DNA of 64,000 nt from Methylotenera sp. (GCA_030652995.1 JAUSAG010000013.1:46216-110215), one strand, 5' to 3'. Shown: positions 43,689-53,321, counted from the stretch's first letter. The notes: generated by a model not told the origin, from the letters alone. Numbers and translations: made by a program.

Positions 43689-44026
43689 TGTTAGAGTTCT
43701 TTTTGAAGTGTTAAAACACCATCTTGCTATTATTCATGAGCTTATAGCTTATGTCTATCAATATAAAATATCCAATAGTACGGAAGGTTACATTCTTTGC
43801 GTAAATGTAGCACAAAATATTTTTTTTGCATTAATGCGAGGATGTGCGACCTACAATATTTATTTAGTAAACCATAGTGCCAATTTTTTATTTCAACCTA
43901 GATAATTCAATAGCATTGAACCGCTCCCCTCCAAGTTCGCGGGAGGAGATATTTATCCTAATAAACAATGTGGGTTCAAGCTGATTAAAAATAAACTTGA
44001 TTGATTGCGTATTTTAATTAAATTTT
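43689..44026. other. Intergenic region between mlaA and photolyase
   Basis: AT-rich, no gene seen on either strand. A weak GC-rich hairpin (CTCCC...GGGAG, about 43925-43947) lies 80 nt past the photolyase stop and could contribute to termination. The mlaA promoter should be in the first 100 nt. Confidence 0.5.
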
Positions 44027-45448
44027 CTAACCATTCATTTGATATAAGGTCAAAGCCATTAAGCGCTGTGCGGCATGATCGACAATTGGCTTGGGATAGT
44101 CACGACCAATAAACAGGTTAATGGCTGATTGGCGTAACGGCGCAATTAACCATGGCGCATGTATTTCTTTATCGTTACAGTTGGCCAGTTCTGTGACATA
44201 TTTGCGGATAAACCGACCATTAGCATCAAAGCGTTCACTTTGTGTGATGGGGTTGAAAATTCTAAACCAAGGTTGCGCGTCGCAGCCGGTAGAGGCCGCC
44301 CATTGCCAGCCTCCATTATTAGCGCTGAAGTCAAAATCTATGAGTTTTTCGGCAAAATAGCGCTCGCCCCAGCGCCAGTCGATGAGTAGATCTTTGACTA
44401 AAAAACTTGCTGCCACCATGCGTAAGCGGTTATGCATAAAACCAGTGCTATTGAGTTGGCGCATCGCGGCATCTACTAGTGGGTAGCCAGTTTTTCCATC
44501 GCACCATGCCTGAAAATAGTCTGGATTATTGGGAAATGGTAATGTCTCAAACGCCTGCTTAAAGGCTTTGCCAACAGCGAGTTGTGGATGATGATGCAAT
44601 ATTTGAAAGTAAAAGTCGCGCCAAATTAGCTCGGAAGCCCAAGTTTCAGCACCAGCACCACCTATTTGTAAAGCGGTGCGTGCCAGATGGCGAATAGAAA
44701 CCGTGCCAAAGCGTAGGTGCACTGATAAATATGAAACACCTTTAACTGCAGGAAAATCTCGCGCTTCTTTGTAGCGCTGAATACGTGCTACAAAATCTGT
44801 AAATAATGCAGCGCCTCCGCTCATGCCTGTGGGTAGGCGCATGTCTGATAAGTTCGTCCGTTGAAAGCCAAGCGCTTCAAGGGTGATTAAATTGTTGGTT
44901 TGTGGTTTGGCTAAATGGTGCAGATAAGCATCGACTGTGTAAGCTTTTAAGTAAAAGTCGTTTACGGTGTTAAGCCACCTGTTTTTATAGGGCGTAAATA
45001 CGGTATATGGCTTATCTGCCATGGTTAAAACTTCATCTTTTTCAAAGATTACCTGATCTTTGTAGTGATGAAAGGCTATGTTGCTAGTTTGGAGTTGTGA
45101 CGCTACCTGAGTATCACGTGCAATAGCGCTGGGCTCATAATCATGATTGGTAAATACAGCTTGCACTTGCAGCGTATTTGCCAGGGTTGGAATTTCATCA
45201 ACCGCTCTACCATGCAGCACGATTAAATCCCCGCCTTTGATTTGTAGCGCGGTTTTGAGTTCTCTTACGCTCTCCCAGATAAATTCTACGCGGCGGTCAG
45301 CTTTATTGGCGAGGTTGTCTAAAATGTCAGTATCAAACACAAAAGCGCAATAAACTTGGGCTGAGTGTTTAAGTGCATGGTAAAGCGCTGCGTGATCAAA
45401 ATCGCGTAAATCGCGACGGAACCATGCTAGGGATTTTTGATATTGCAT
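44027..45448 (-). CDS. phrB: Deoxyribodipyrimidine photolyase
   Basis: Light-dependent repair of UV cyclobutane dimers. From ATG 45448 (MQYQKSLAWFRRDLRDFDHA) the protein has 473 residues, near E. coli PhrB. The N-terminal antenna domain is followed by the FAD domain: RYKEARDFPAVKGVSYLSVH, WASELIWRDFYFQILHHHPQ, GKTGYPLVDAAMRQLNSTGF with MHNRLRMVAASFLVKDLLID, and NNGGWQWAASTGCDAQPWFR. A TTG at 45463 is a less likely start. Monocistronic. Confidence 0.95.
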   Translation of the reverse strand: MQYQKSLAWFRRDLRDFDHAALYHALKHSAQVYCAFVFDTDILDNLANKADRRVEFIWESVRELKTALQIKGGDLIVLHGRAVDEIPTLANTLQVQAVFTNHDYEPSAIARDTQVASQLQTSNIAFHHYKDQVIFEKDEVLTMADKPYTVFTPYKNRWLNTVNDFYLKAYTVDAYLHHLAKPQTNNLITLEALGFQRTNLSDMRLPTGMSGGAALFTDFVARIQRYKEARDFPAVKGVSYLSVHLRFGTVSIRHLARTALQIGGAGAETWASELIWRDFYFQILHHHPQLAVGKAFKQAFETLPFPNNPDYFQAWCDGKTGYPLVDAAMRQLNSTGFMHNRLRMVAASFLVKDLLIDWRWGERYFAEKLIDFDFSANNGGWQWAASTGCDAQPWFRIFNPITQSERFDANGRFIRKYVTELANCNDKEIHAPWLIAPLRQSAINLFIGRDYPKPIVDHAAQRLMALTLYQMNG

Positions 45449-45603
45449 GAGCTGTAAGGCCAATCAGAACAAACTGATTAGCATCACTAAGCCAGCAGCG
45501 CTGGCAAGTGTTGCTAATCAAAAAAAAGGGCTTAGTTTAACTCACTTGGCTCAAGGGCATGCTTTTATCCTGCAGCGGAGTCTAGATTTTGCCTAGCTTT
45601 AAT

Positions 45604-45861
45604 TTAGTTTCTAGCGCCAAACATGTATTTCTTTTGGGTCACTGGCGCTACCTCAACTGGGGTTGGTGTAAGTAAGCCGAGGAGCTGCTGTAAATCTAAC
45701 GATAATAAAATAAGTGCTTCGTCGCCAAATTCATTCACTTGTTCGAATACCTCAGCTGCATATTGGCTATCTCTAACCAGCTTGGCCGGGTTCACTGCGC
45801 CAATTGTTTTTCTCGCGGTAACAGAAAACTTAGACAGCACAACTAAACATTGATTATCCAT
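45604..45861 (-). CDS. Hypothetical conserved-looking small protein
   Basis: 85 residues from ATG 45861 (MDNQCLVVLSKFSVTARKTI); upstream in-frame starts would add 32 residues with no similarity in character. The middle is helical and acidic (VFEQVNEFGDEALILLSLDL), and the C-terminus is basic (QKKYMFGARN). No family recognised. It lies between photolyase and rlmH, on the same strand as both. Confidence 0.55.
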   Translation of the reverse strand: MDNQCLVVLSKFSVTARKTIGAVNPAKLVRDSQYAAEVFEQVNEFGDEALILLSLDLQQLLGLLTPTPVEVAPVTQKKYMFGARN

Positions 45862-45999
45862 AAAGTTGCCCCAAAAAACTGCTAAAGATGTGCTTATTGA
45901 TGGCGAATGCATTATTGTTGTGCATAGATTCGACAAATAAAGCATTTCACTGCTCATATGTCTATGCTATGCATTTAGTATGCCAAAAGGCATGGATGG

Positions 46000-46467
46000 T
46001 TACTCTCGATGGTATGGGTGGTTTTGAATCACTGAATGTGCACGATACAGTTGTTCGCAAAGTAGTACTCGCACAAATGCATGCGGTAGGGTTAGTTTAG
46101 ATAAGCCCCACAGCCAGTTGGCTTGCTGTTTTAAGCTTGAGTGCAGGCCATCTGCGCCGCCAATGACAATGCTGACATCGCGGCCGATGGTTTGCCAAAA
46201 CTTCATCTTATCGGCAAGTTGCAGGGTAGTGGCATCCTGCCCGCGCTCATCGCAGGCAATTAAATAATCACGGCCTACAGCTTCTAAAATTCGCTTGGCT
46301 TCTGCTTCTTGTACCACGGCACTATTTTTGCCGTCTGCGCGTTTGTCTGGTTTGATTTCAATGATTTCAACACTGAGTTCGCGCGGCATGCGCTTGATGT
46401 ATTCTGTGCAGGCTGTTTCAACCCAGCTTGGCATTTTATGACCCACAGAAATGATGCGGAGCTTCAA
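46000..46467 (-). CDS. rlmH: 23S rRNA pseudouridine-1915 N3-methyltransferase RlmH
   Basis: Methylates pseudouridine 1915 in helix 69. 155 residues of the SPOUT family: MKLRIISVGHKMPSWVETAC at the N-terminus, LIACDERGQDATTLQLADKM, and the knot region VSIVIGGADGLHSSLKQQAN, ending with SLSKLTLPHAFVRVLLCEQL-type residues and YRAHSVIQNHPYHRE. Full length. It follows rsfS by 31 nt, the usual rsfS-rlmH order. Confidence 0.96.
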   Translation of the reverse strand: MKLRIISVGHKMPSWVETACTEYIKRMPRELSVEIIEIKPDKRADGKNSAVVQEAEAKRILEAVGRDYLIACDERGQDATTLQLADKMKFWQTIGRDVSIVIGGADGLHSSLKQQANWLWGLSKLTLPHAFVRVLLCEQLYRAHSVIQNHPYHRE

Positions 46468-46498
46468 ACATTAGCCCTGAAACTGATTGATAACGGAA

Positions 46499-46888
46499 TT
46501 ATTCCGCTTTAATATGTCCGCGACGGCTTTCTGCCTCGCCCCATAATTGCTCAAGATTGTAATAAGCGCGGGTAGCTGGCACCATGATGTGAACAACAAT
46601 GTCATCTAAATCCACTAACACCCATTCGCCTTCTTTTTCGCCTTCAGTACCGCGAATGGCATAGCCTTTTTCTTTAAGTTTTTCACGTACATTATCGGCT
46701 ACAGCCTTGGCTTGGCGGCTCGAGTTAGCTGATGCCACAATCATGTAGTTGGTCATGCTGGTGAGTTTGCGCACGTCCATCACGCTGATATCAAAACCTT
46801 TAATGTCTTCAATCGCATCTACTACTGCGAGTTTCATGGCTTCTAAATATGCTGCGTCTGATTTTGCTGTGTTTAAGTCTAGTGTCAT
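46499..46888 (-). CDS. rsfS: Ribosomal silencing factor RsfS
   Basis: Binds uL14 and blocks subunit joining when nutrients are scarce. 129 residues with IEDIKGFDISVMDVRKLTSM, TNYMIVASANSSRQAKAVAD, GTEGEKEGEWVLVDLDDIVV and HIMVPATRAYYNLEQLWGEA, the complete Iojap-type domain. It starts immediately after the panD stop and precedes rlmH. Confidence 0.95.
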   Translation of the reverse strand: MTLDLNTAKSDAAYLEAMKLAVVDAIEDIKGFDISVMDVRKLTSMTNYMIVASANSSRQAKAVADNVREKLKEKGYAIRGTEGEKEGEWVLVDLDDIVVHIMVPATRAYYNLEQLWGEAESRRGHIKAE

Positions 46889-47269
46889 TTAAGCGGCCTG
46901 TACGGGAATGGCATTGCGTTGAAATTTTATGCGGTTTTGATGATCGACATATACGAGTTGTGGCTGAAAGTTTGTAAGTTCATCTTCATGATAAATAGCA
47001 TAACTTGCAATAATAATAATATCTTTAGGGTCTGCTTTGTGTGCAGCAGCACCATTGACGGAAATAATGCCAGAGTGACGCTCAGCAAGAATAGCGTATG
47101 TAGTAAAACGCTCGCCATTAGTAACATTATAAATACTGATTTGTTCATATTCGCGGATGTTTGCAGCTTCGAGCAGTTCTTCGTCAATAGCACAGCTACC
47201 TTCATAGTGAAGCTCAGAGTGCGTCACGTGAACGCGGTGCAACTTAGATTTAAGCATGGTTCTTTGCAT
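46889..47269 (-). CDS. panD: Aspartate 1-decarboxylase
   Basis: Makes beta-alanine for pantothenate. 126 residues beginning [20 protein letters not shown]. The self-processing site lies in [13 protein letters not shown]: cleavage between Gly24 and Ser25 makes the pyruvoyl group. The rest ([40 protein letters not shown]) matches E. coli PanD. It lies 46 nt after panC, completing the panB-panC-panD set. Confidence 0.96.
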   Translation of the reverse strand: MQRTMLKSKLHRVHVTHSELHYEGSCAIDEELLEAANIREYEQISIYNVTNGERFTTYAILAERHSGIISVNGAAAHKADPKDIIIIASYAIYHEDELTNFQPQLVYVDHQNRIKFQRNAIPVQAA

Positions 47270-47314
47270 GTGCTTAACCGTTTTTAAAAGGGGAGTGCAT
47301 TATAGTCTTTTCAA

Positions 47315-48166
47315 TCACTTAGCGCAAAAATCAATATTATCTATCAAGCGCACGTTACCTAATTTAGCTGCGCCCAATACCACCAAGTTTGAGTCATCTT
47401 TCGTGGCAAGCGCCAATGTGTTAGCTGAACGCACGGAAATATAATCAACCAGCCAACCTTTGTCATTTAACATTTGTATTGCAGTTTGCTCTAAGCCAGA
47501 AAAGTCGGTATTGCCTTGGTTTATTGCGCTCACAATTTGCTGCAAACATAGCTGTAGTTGTGCAGCTGCTATTTTTTGTGTTGAAGTTAAATAGCCGTTG
47601 CGGGAGCTCATTGCTAGGCCGCTTGGTTCGCGCACGGTGTTGCCTGCAATAATTGTTATAAGTAGATTAAATTGTTTGACGAGTTGTTTAATCACAAAAA
47701 GTTGCTGAAAATCTTTTTGTCCAAATACGGCAACTTGTGGCTGCACGATATTAAATAATTTCATCACTACAGTGGCTACGCCACTAAAGTGTCCGGGACG
47801 CGAGGCGCCGCAAAGCTCACTAGCCATCGGTGGCGGCGTAATGGTCATGGTTTGATTAAGATTGTCGCCATCAAAATCTGCATATACTTCTGCAACTGAT
47901 GGTGCAAATACAATATCTGCACCTGCAATTTTCAGTTTTTCGCAGTCCGCCTCTAAAGTGCGCGGATAGCTGGCTAAATCTTCATTGGCGCCAAACTGTA
48001 GCGGATTTACAAAAATACTCACGACGACACATTGGGCATGTTGTTTGGCAATTTTCACCAAGTGAATATGCCCCGCATGCAGATTGCCCATCGTGGGCAC
48101 AAAGCCAATGCTAGACTGGGCTTTAAGGGTATTTCTTAATTCGTTTACGGTGTGGATAATTTGCAT
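47315..48166 (-). CDS. panC: Pantothenate synthetase
   Basis: Joins pantoate and beta-alanine. From ATG 48166 (MQIIHTVNELRNTLK) it has 283 residues, the family length; a TTG at 48205 that overlaps the panB stop would add 13 residues. ATP-binding and HIGH-like motifs are VPTMGNLHAGHIHLV (about residues 23-37), VVSIFVNPLQFGANEDLASY, KLFNIVQPQVAVFGQKDFQQ and REPSGLAMSSRNGYL (KMSKS-like). Confidence 0.95.
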   Translation of the reverse strand: MQIIHTVNELRNTLKAQSSIGFVPTMGNLHAGHIHLVKIAKQHAQCVVVSIFVNPLQFGANEDLASYPRTLEADCEKLKIAGADIVFAPSVAEVYADFDGDNLNQTMTITPPPMASELCGASRPGHFSGVATVVMKLFNIVQPQVAVFGQKDFQQLFVIKQLVKQFNLLITIIAGNTVREPSGLAMSSRNGYLTSTQKIAAAQLQLCLQQIVSAINQGNTDFSGLEQTAIQMLNDKGWLVDYISVRSANTLALATKDDSNLVVLGAAKLGNVRLIDNIDFCAK

Positions 48167-48201
48167 GGGTTGACTGCTAAATTGGGCTTTTTGTGGCAAA
48201 T

Positions 48202-49014
48202 TCAATAGCTGTGCTCTGGCGCTGGAAAACTTTTATTTTTCACCGCTTGCACATAGTTACTAACCGCATGCTGAATGCTATTGGTTTCTTGCAAAAAGTT
48301 TTTAGTAAATCGTGGGCTTTTAAATTCGTGAGAGGCTTTAGAAGCAGGCCCGGTGTAGATACCTAGTAAATCCTGTATCACTAAAACTTGTCCGCTACAA
48401 TCTACCCCAGCACCAATGCCGATGGTGGGCACTTTAATGCTTTCAGTGATTTTTTTAGCCAGAGCTGCCGGCACCATTTCCAGCAATACAAAACTGGCGC
48501 CGGCGTCACTCATGGCTTTTGCATCATTAAGAATCTTTTCGGCTGACTCTTCTGTTTTACCTTGAATTTTATAACCGCCAAGTTGGTTCACCGATTGCGG
48601 TGTAAACCCTAGGTGAGCGCAAACCGGAATGCCATGCTCAATCAAATAGCGAGCGGTGTTGATTCGGTCACCACCGCCCTCAAACTTCACCATGTGCGCA
48701 CCAGATTTAATTAACCAGGCGGCGTTTTTGTAGGCAGCTTCGTTATCGTGTTCGTAACTTCCTACCGGCATGTCGGCCATAATCAGTGTGTTCGGTGCGC
48801 CCGCAGCTACACTTTTAGTGTGATAAGTCATGTGGTGCATGCTCACATTGAGCGTATTTTCTGCACCTTGTAGTACCATGCCGAGTGAGTCACCCACCAG
48901 TAGAATATCCACACCGGCCTGTTCCATTAACTTTGCAAAAGTCGCGTCGTAGCAAGTCAGCATGGCAATTTTTTCGCCACGATTTGCCATTTGTTGGATT
49001 TTAGATAATTTCAT
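48202..49014 (-). CDS. panB: Ketopantoate hydroxymethyltransferase
   Basis: Adds a hydroxymethyl group from methylene-tetrahydrofolate to ketoisovalerate. 270 residues with MLTCYDATFAKLMEQAGVDI, LVGDSLGMVLQGAENTLNVS (Mg-binding Asp), KFEGGGDRI and TIGIGAGVDCSGQVLVIQDL. Normal length. It lies 22 nt downstream of the deoxynucleoside kinase gene. Confidence 0.96.
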   Translation of the reverse strand: MKLSKIQQMANRGEKIAMLTCYDATFAKLMEQAGVDILLVGDSLGMVLQGAENTLNVSMHHMTYHTKSVAAGAPNTLIMADMPVGSYEHDNEAAYKNAAWLIKSGAHMVKFEGGGDRINTARYLIEHGIPVCAHLGFTPQSVNQLGGYKIQGKTEESAEKILNDAKAMSDAGASFVLLEMVPAALAKKITESIKVPTIGIGAGVDCSGQVLVIQDLLGIYTGPASKASHEFKSPRFTKNFLQETNSIQHAVSNYVQAVKNKSFPAPEHSY

Positions 49015-49036
49015 GTATCAGGCGACTTGTGAATAA

Positions 49037-49684
49037 TTATTCAAAATTTGGATTAAAGAATTCGCGCTGACCGTTAATCTGCATAATGCGATTTAATAAT
49101 AAATCTAGTGAGCTATCATTTTTAAGTATGTTGAGTTTTTCATTGTTCACAATAAGTACTGGCGAAGCATCGTAGTTATGAAAAAACTCACTGTAAGCAT
49201 TGGCTAAACGCTCCAAATATTCACGCGGAATATCCTGCTCGTAGCTCACATTACGCGACTCAACACGCTCTACCAACGCATCGACAGGCGTTTGTAGGTA
49301 AATCACCAAATCAGGTTTGGGCGCCTTTAACTGTAGATGTTGGTAGATTTGATGATACAGTGCATATTCTTCATCATCTAAATTCAGCCGTGCAAATATC
49401 GGGTCTTTTTCTAAAAAAAAGTCTGCAACAATGGGCTTGGCAAACATGTCGCGCTGACTAATATCTTTAATTTGGTTGGCACGCTGAAATAAAAAGAACA
49501 GCTGTGTCGGTAAACCGTATCGTTGCGCATCTTGATAAAAGCGCGGTAAAAATGGGTTGGACTCAGCTTTTTCCGATAAATAATCCACTGGAAATTTATC
49601 TGCCAGCATTTTTGCTAGCGTAGTCTTTCCACTGCCAATGGGGCCTTCAACCACGATGTAAGGGAATTTATTGAAAATGCTCAT
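49037..49684 (-). CDS. Deoxynucleoside kinase (dGK/dAK family)
   Basis: Salvages purine deoxynucleosides by phosphorylation. 215 residues with P-loop VVEGPIGSGKTTLAKMLADK (about residues 11-30), the ERS-like substrate region, LDDEEYALYHQIYQHL, and the lid VERVESRNVSYEQDIPREYL. The family includes deoxyguanosine and deoxyadenosine kinases; the substrate cannot be decided from sequence alone. It sits 11 nt after folK, a common betaproteobacterial arrangement. Confidence 0.9.
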   Translation of the reverse strand: MSIFNKFPYIVVEGPIGSGKTTLAKMLADKFPVDYLSEKAESNPFLPRFYQDAQRYGLPTQLFFLFQRANQIKDISQRDMFAKPIVADFFLEKDPIFARLNLDDEEYALYHQIYQHLQLKAPKPDLVIYLQTPVDALVERVESRNVSYEQDIPREYLERLANAYSEFFHNYDASPVLIVNNEKLNILKNDSSLDLLLNRIMQINGQREFFNPNFE

Positions 49685-49695
49685 GTTTTTTAAGG

Positions 49696-50181
49696 TTAAG
49701 AAAATCTGTTAATACCCAAGGATAACTCGGGTGTAATCAATGGTGCTATTTTGCCATGCTTTGGCAAAATAAGATGCGGTGCGATTTCAAATAGTGGTAG
49801 TAAGACAAAGCCGCGCGTATGCATGCGCGGGTGCGGCAACGTGAGCTTAGCTGTATTTAGCACGATATTGTCGTATAACAGTAAGTCGCAATCTAGCACA
49901 CGCGGTGCGTTGATATAAGGGCGCTCGCGTCCTGCGACATTTTCAATTTCATGTAAGGCGTTAAGTAATACTGGTGGTGATAGCGTAGTCTCAATTTCTG
50001 CTACTGCGTTAATAAAATCTGGTGCAGCATCAACACAGTCAATGGGTGCTGTTCTGTAGAGTGATGATTGTTTAACCAGCCGTGTTTGAGGTAAGTGACT
50101 TAAAGCAATAAGTGCTTTTTGTACTTGTTCTACCGGATTTTTTAAATTGCTCCCAAGTGCAACAAATGCCTGTTTCATCAT
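49696..50181 (-). CDS. folK: 2-amino-4-hydroxy-6-hydroxymethyldihydropteridine pyrophosphokinase
   Basis: Transfers pyrophosphate to the folate precursor. 161 residues with FVALGSNLKNPVEQVQKALI at the N-terminus, SSLYRTAPIDCVDAAPDFIN, and the signature RVLDCDLLLYDNI followed by LTLPHPRMHTRGFVLLPL. The start overlaps the pcnB stop by 4 nt (pcnB-folK translational coupling, as in E. coli). Confidence 0.96.
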   Translation of the reverse strand: MMKQAFVALGSNLKNPVEQVQKALIALSHLPQTRLVKQSSLYRTAPIDCVDAAPDFINAVAEIETTLSPPVLLNALHEIENVAGRERPYINAPRVLDCDLLLYDNIVLNTAKLTLPHPRMHTRGFVLLPLFEIAPHLILPKHGKIAPLITPELSLGINRFS

Positions 50182-51611
50182 GCTTCTGTCGTAGCACCGG
50201 TTTTTTTACGGTTTCTTTTTCTACGTTTTTTAGGTGCGGTGTCCGCTTGCAACATGGCAGCACGTGTTTCGCCTTCTGCATTAGCGAAGTTTGTCCACCA
50301 CTCGCCTAGTTCAGCAGGCAATTCACCTGACTCGCAACGTAGTAATAAAAAGTCATAGCCAGCACGGTAGCGTGGGTGTGTCAGTAAACCAAACGGGCGC
50401 TTGCCAGCACGTTGTTCAAAGCGCGGTTGCATACCCCAAATTTCTTTCATGGTGGCGGTGTAGCGATTATGAATGGCTAATTTTTCAGCCTGTGTAGCAA
50501 TCACTTCACTCATCGCCATGTGTAGCGCGGGTATTGGGGGTGCTTCAGCTTTGTAAGTTTCCCAAGCGGCTAACACTTCATGCCAGAGTAAGGTAGCAAA
50601 CAAAAAGCTGGGGTTGGCAGACTTGCCGGAAGCGATGCGATCATCTGTATTTTGTAGCGCTAGCATAACAAAACGCTCACCCATGGGCTGTTCTAATACG
50701 ACATCTAGCATCGGTAGCAAGCCATGGTGTAAATGTTGTTCACGAAGTGCGCTGACGCTTTCAATGGCATGACCTGATAGAAATAACTTCAGCATTTCAT
50801 CAAACAAGCGACTAGGAGGCACGTCTTGCAATAAGTCTGCCATCTTGGCAATTGGCGCCATTGTCTCGGCATCAATTTTAAGGCCAAGTTTCGCAGATAA
50901 CCGCACCACGCGAAGCATACGCACAGGGTCTTCTGCATAGCGGGTTTCGGGTTTGCCTATCATGCGCAAAACACCCGCTTGAATATCCACAAAACCTTGG
51001 TGGAAGTCGAGTACTTCTTGGCTGGTTGGGTTGTAGTAAAGAGCATTTGCAGTAAAGTCGCGCCGCGTGGCGTCTTCTTCTAGGCTACCAAAAATATTAT
51101 CGCGAATAATACGGCCGCTCTCGTTAGTATGTGCGTCGCCTTGTGACTCATGATGGCCGCGGAAAGTGGAAACCTCAATTGTTTCATCGCCAAATAACAC
51201 ATGCACTAAGCGAAAACGCCGACCAATAATGCGCGACCGTCTAAATACGCGGTTGACTTCTTCAGGGGTGGCATCAGTGGCAATATCAAAATCTTTAGGA
51301 ATGCGTTTGAGCAATAAATCACGCACGGCACCACCTACAATAAAAGCTTCAAAGCCCGCTTTTTGTAAGCCTTCAATCGTCTTGTGTGCTGCGCTACTTA
51401 ACAGGCTACGGTCTATCTGATGTTTTTTGTAGGGGATAATGATCGCATTAGCTTTATCACTATTGTTGCTTTTGGCGGATTTTTTTGTGCTAAGTAGTGG
51501 GCGATTTGAGTGCCGCGGTTTTGAAGTTTCTGCTTGATCGCGTTCGGGCTTTGCATGTTCGGTTTTAGCGAGTTTTGGTTTAAAAATTTTGTTGAATAGT
51601 TTTCTTATCAT
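50178..51611 (-). CDS. pcnB: Poly(A) polymerase I
   Basis: Adds 3' poly(A) tails that promote RNA decay. 477 residues: the nucleotidyltransferase core FIVGGAVRDLLLKRIPKDFD with IATDATPEEVNRVF (catalytic Asp pair), RRSRIIGRRFRLVHV and TRRDFTANALYYNPTSQEVL, as in PcnB rather than tRNA CCA-adding enzymes. Arg/Lys-rich extensions lie at both ends (N-terminal FNKIFKPKLAKTEHAKPERD; C-terminal KKRRKRNRKKTGAT), typical of PAP I RNA-binding tails. Confidence 0.95.
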   Translation of the reverse strand: MIRKLFNKIFKPKLAKTEHAKPERDQAETSKPRHSNRPLLSTKKSAKSNNSDKANAIIIPYKKHQIDRSLLSSAAHKTIEGLQKAGFEAFIVGGAVRDLLLKRIPKDFDIATDATPEEVNRVFRRSRIIGRRFRLVHVLFGDETIEVSTFRGHHESQGDAHTNESGRIIRDNIFGSLEEDATRRDFTANALYYNPTSQEVLDFHQGFVDIQAGVLRMIGKPETRYAEDPVRMLRVVRLSAKLGLKIDAETMAPIAKMADLLQDVPPSRLFDEMLKLFLSGHAIESVSALREQHLHHGLLPMLDVVLEQPMGERFVMLALQNTDDRIASGKSANPSFLFATLLWHEVLAAWETYKAEAPPIPALHMAMSEVIATQAEKLAIHNRYTATMKEIWGMQPRFEQRAGKRPFGLLTHPRYRAGYDFLLLRCESGELPAELGEWWTNFANAEGETRAAMLQADTAPKKRRKRNRKKTGATTEA

Positions 51612-51631
51612 GGTGAAATTATAGCTTAAAT

Positions 51632-52180
51632 TTAGACCTGCTCATTTTTCCATAAGACATCGTTAACGTTAGCTTCTTTGTTGATAGTGCGGCACAGTAC
51701 AAATAGTAAATCAGACAGGCGGTTTAAATACTGTAGTGAAATTTCAGTGACTTTCTCATTGCGGTGCAATTGAATCAGCTTACGTTCCGCACGGCGGCAA
51801 ACGGTGCGCGCAAGATGGCAAAAAGCTGCGGCTTTAGTACCGCCCGGTAAAATAAACTCTTTTAAAGGCTTTAACTCGTGATTCAGCGTGTCTATTGCAA
51901 GCTCTAAATCATCAATGCGCGCTTGTTGCAAAATCACATACCCTGGAATACAAATTTCGCCACCTAGATTAAATAAGTCATGCTGGATTTTTGTGAGCAG
52001 CACTTCTAAATTGCTAGGGATAGACTCAGTCAGTATTAAACCAATGACTGAATTTAATTCATCCACATCACCCATTGCATCAACACGAACACTGTCTTTG
52101 CTAATGCGGCTACCGTCACCTAACCCTGTGGTGCCATCGTCTCCGGTGCGCGTGTAAATTTTACTTAGCCTGTTACCCAT
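51632..52180 (-). CDS. Cob(I)alamin adenosyltransferase, PduO type
   Basis: Transfers the adenosyl group of ATP to cobalamin. 182 residues from ATG 52180 (MGNRLSKIYTRTGDDGTTGL), chosen because AAGGAT lies 6 nt upstream and TRTGDDGTTGLGDGSR is the family's ATP-binding N-terminus; an ATG at 52252 would overlap murI. Other motifs: DAMGDVDELNSVIGLIL and AAFCHLARTVCRRAERKLIQ (conserved Arg). It diverges from murI. Confidence 0.93.
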   Translation of the reverse strand: MGNRLSKIYTRTGDDGTTGLGDGSRISKDSVRVDAMGDVDELNSVIGLILTESIPSNLEVLLTKIQHDLFNLGGEICIPGYVILQQARIDDLELAIDTLNHELKPLKEFILPGGTKAAAFCHLARTVCRRAERKLIQLHRNEKVTEISLQYLNRLSDLLFVLCRTINKEANVNDVLWKNEQV

Positions 52181-52228
52181 CACTAAATCCTTTATAATTT
52201 GCGTATTGTAACTGATGACCACCTTGCT

Positions 52229-53074
52229 ATGACTGCTCAATCCGCAATTCATGATATGAAGAATCGACCAATTGCCGTATTCGATTCAGGCGTGGGCGGG
52301 ATTTCTGTGTTGAAGCACATTCATGCCTTGCTGCCATTTGAGCCATTGTTGTATGTGGCGGATAGCAAATACGCACCTTATGGCAATAAAACCCCAGCAG
52401 AAATCCAGGCACGCTGTTTTGCAATCGCAGATTTTTTAATCGCTAAAGATGCAAAGGCGATCGTGGTCGCCTGTAATACCGCTACCGCAGCGGCAATTGA
52501 CGCTATGCGTGCAAAATACACATTGCCGAATAATATGCCAATTATCGGCATGGAACCCGCAGTAAAGCCAGCGGCAGAAGCTTCTAAAAATGGCATCATC
52601 GGTGTGCTTGCGACCACGGGGACGCTCAAAAGTGCGCAATTTGCAGGCTTGCTCGAAAGTTACGGCCGCAATGTTAAAGTAGTCACGCAGGCTTGTGTGG
52701 GGCTGGTAGAGTGCATTGAACGTGGTGAAATCACTGCCAAAAATACATTGAGTTTAGTTGAGCAGTATTGCCAACCACTGCTGGATGCAGGTGCAGATAC
52801 CATCGTGCTGGGCTGTACCCATTATCCATTTGTACGGGCTTTGATAGAGCAAGCGGTTGGAACAGAGATCGCTCTCATTGATACTGGTGCGGCGGTAGCT
52901 AAGCATTTAAAACAGTGTTTATTAGCGCTTGATTTACTTTCGGATAATAAACAGCTTGCCCAAGAGCCGTCCTGGAAAAATAAAGTGCAATTTTGGACGA
53001 ATAGTGAAGCTAATAATGCAAAGCAGGTGATTTGCCAGTTGTGGGGTCAAAGTGTTGAAATAAGCATTTTGTAG
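52229..53074 (+). CDS. murI: Glutamate racemase
   Basis: Makes D-glutamate for peptidoglycan. Motifs: RPIAVFDSGVGGISVLKHIH, LYVADSKYAPYGNKTPAEIQ, the first catalytic Cys in IVVACNTATAAAID and the second in IVLGCTHYPFV. ATG 52229 gives 281 residues; ATG 52256 or TTG 52199 are possible. A hairpin at 53101 follows the stop. Confidence 0.95.
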   Translation: MTAQSAIHDMKNRPIAVFDSGVGGISVLKHIHALLPFEPLLYVADSKYAPYGNKTPAEIQARCFAIADFLIAKDAKAIVVACNTATAAAIDAMRAKYTLPNNMPIIGMEPAVKPAAEASKNGIIGVLATTGTLKSAQFAGLLESYGRNVKVVTQACVGLVECIERGEITAKNTLSLVEQYCQPLLDAGADTIVLGCTHYPFVRALIEQAVGTEIALIDTGAAVAKHLKQCLLALDLLSDNKQLAQEPSWKNKVQFWTNSEANNAKQVICQLWGQSVEISIL

Positions 53075-53100
53075 GGCTCATTGATCCAGCCACTACGGGT

Positions 53101-53136
53101 TTAGCCAAGACTTTCCCAATAGAAAATCTTGGCTAA
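53101..53136 (+). terminator. Hairpin after murI
   Basis: TTAGCCAAGA and TCTTGGCTAA form a perfect 10-bp stem with a 16-nt loop that can pair further (CTTT/AGAA). It lies 27 nt past the murI stop. No long T-run. Confidence 0.6.
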
Positions 53137-53231
53137 TGAAGGTTTTGATTTTAACTACGTCAAAAACTAACATGCCTATGAACTATTTTAAGGCTGGCCT
53201 AATGTGAACAATTTTAATGGTCACTATTCTG

Positions 53232-53260
53232 TGTAGGAGTGGTCACTGACCGCTCCTACA
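53232..53260. repeat. REP-like palindrome
   Basis: TGTAGGAGTGGTC and GACCGCTCCTACA pair with one mismatch around ACT. The TGTAGGAG...CTCCTACA ends are typical of dispersed REP-like elements of gamma- and betaproteobacteria. It lies between the convergent murI and dnaJ genes. Confidence 0.65.
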
Positions 53261-53321
53261 TGTGAATTAAATGGACAATTGCTGCGAATTGTTAATGGGC
53301 ATGAAAACTAAAAACTAAAAA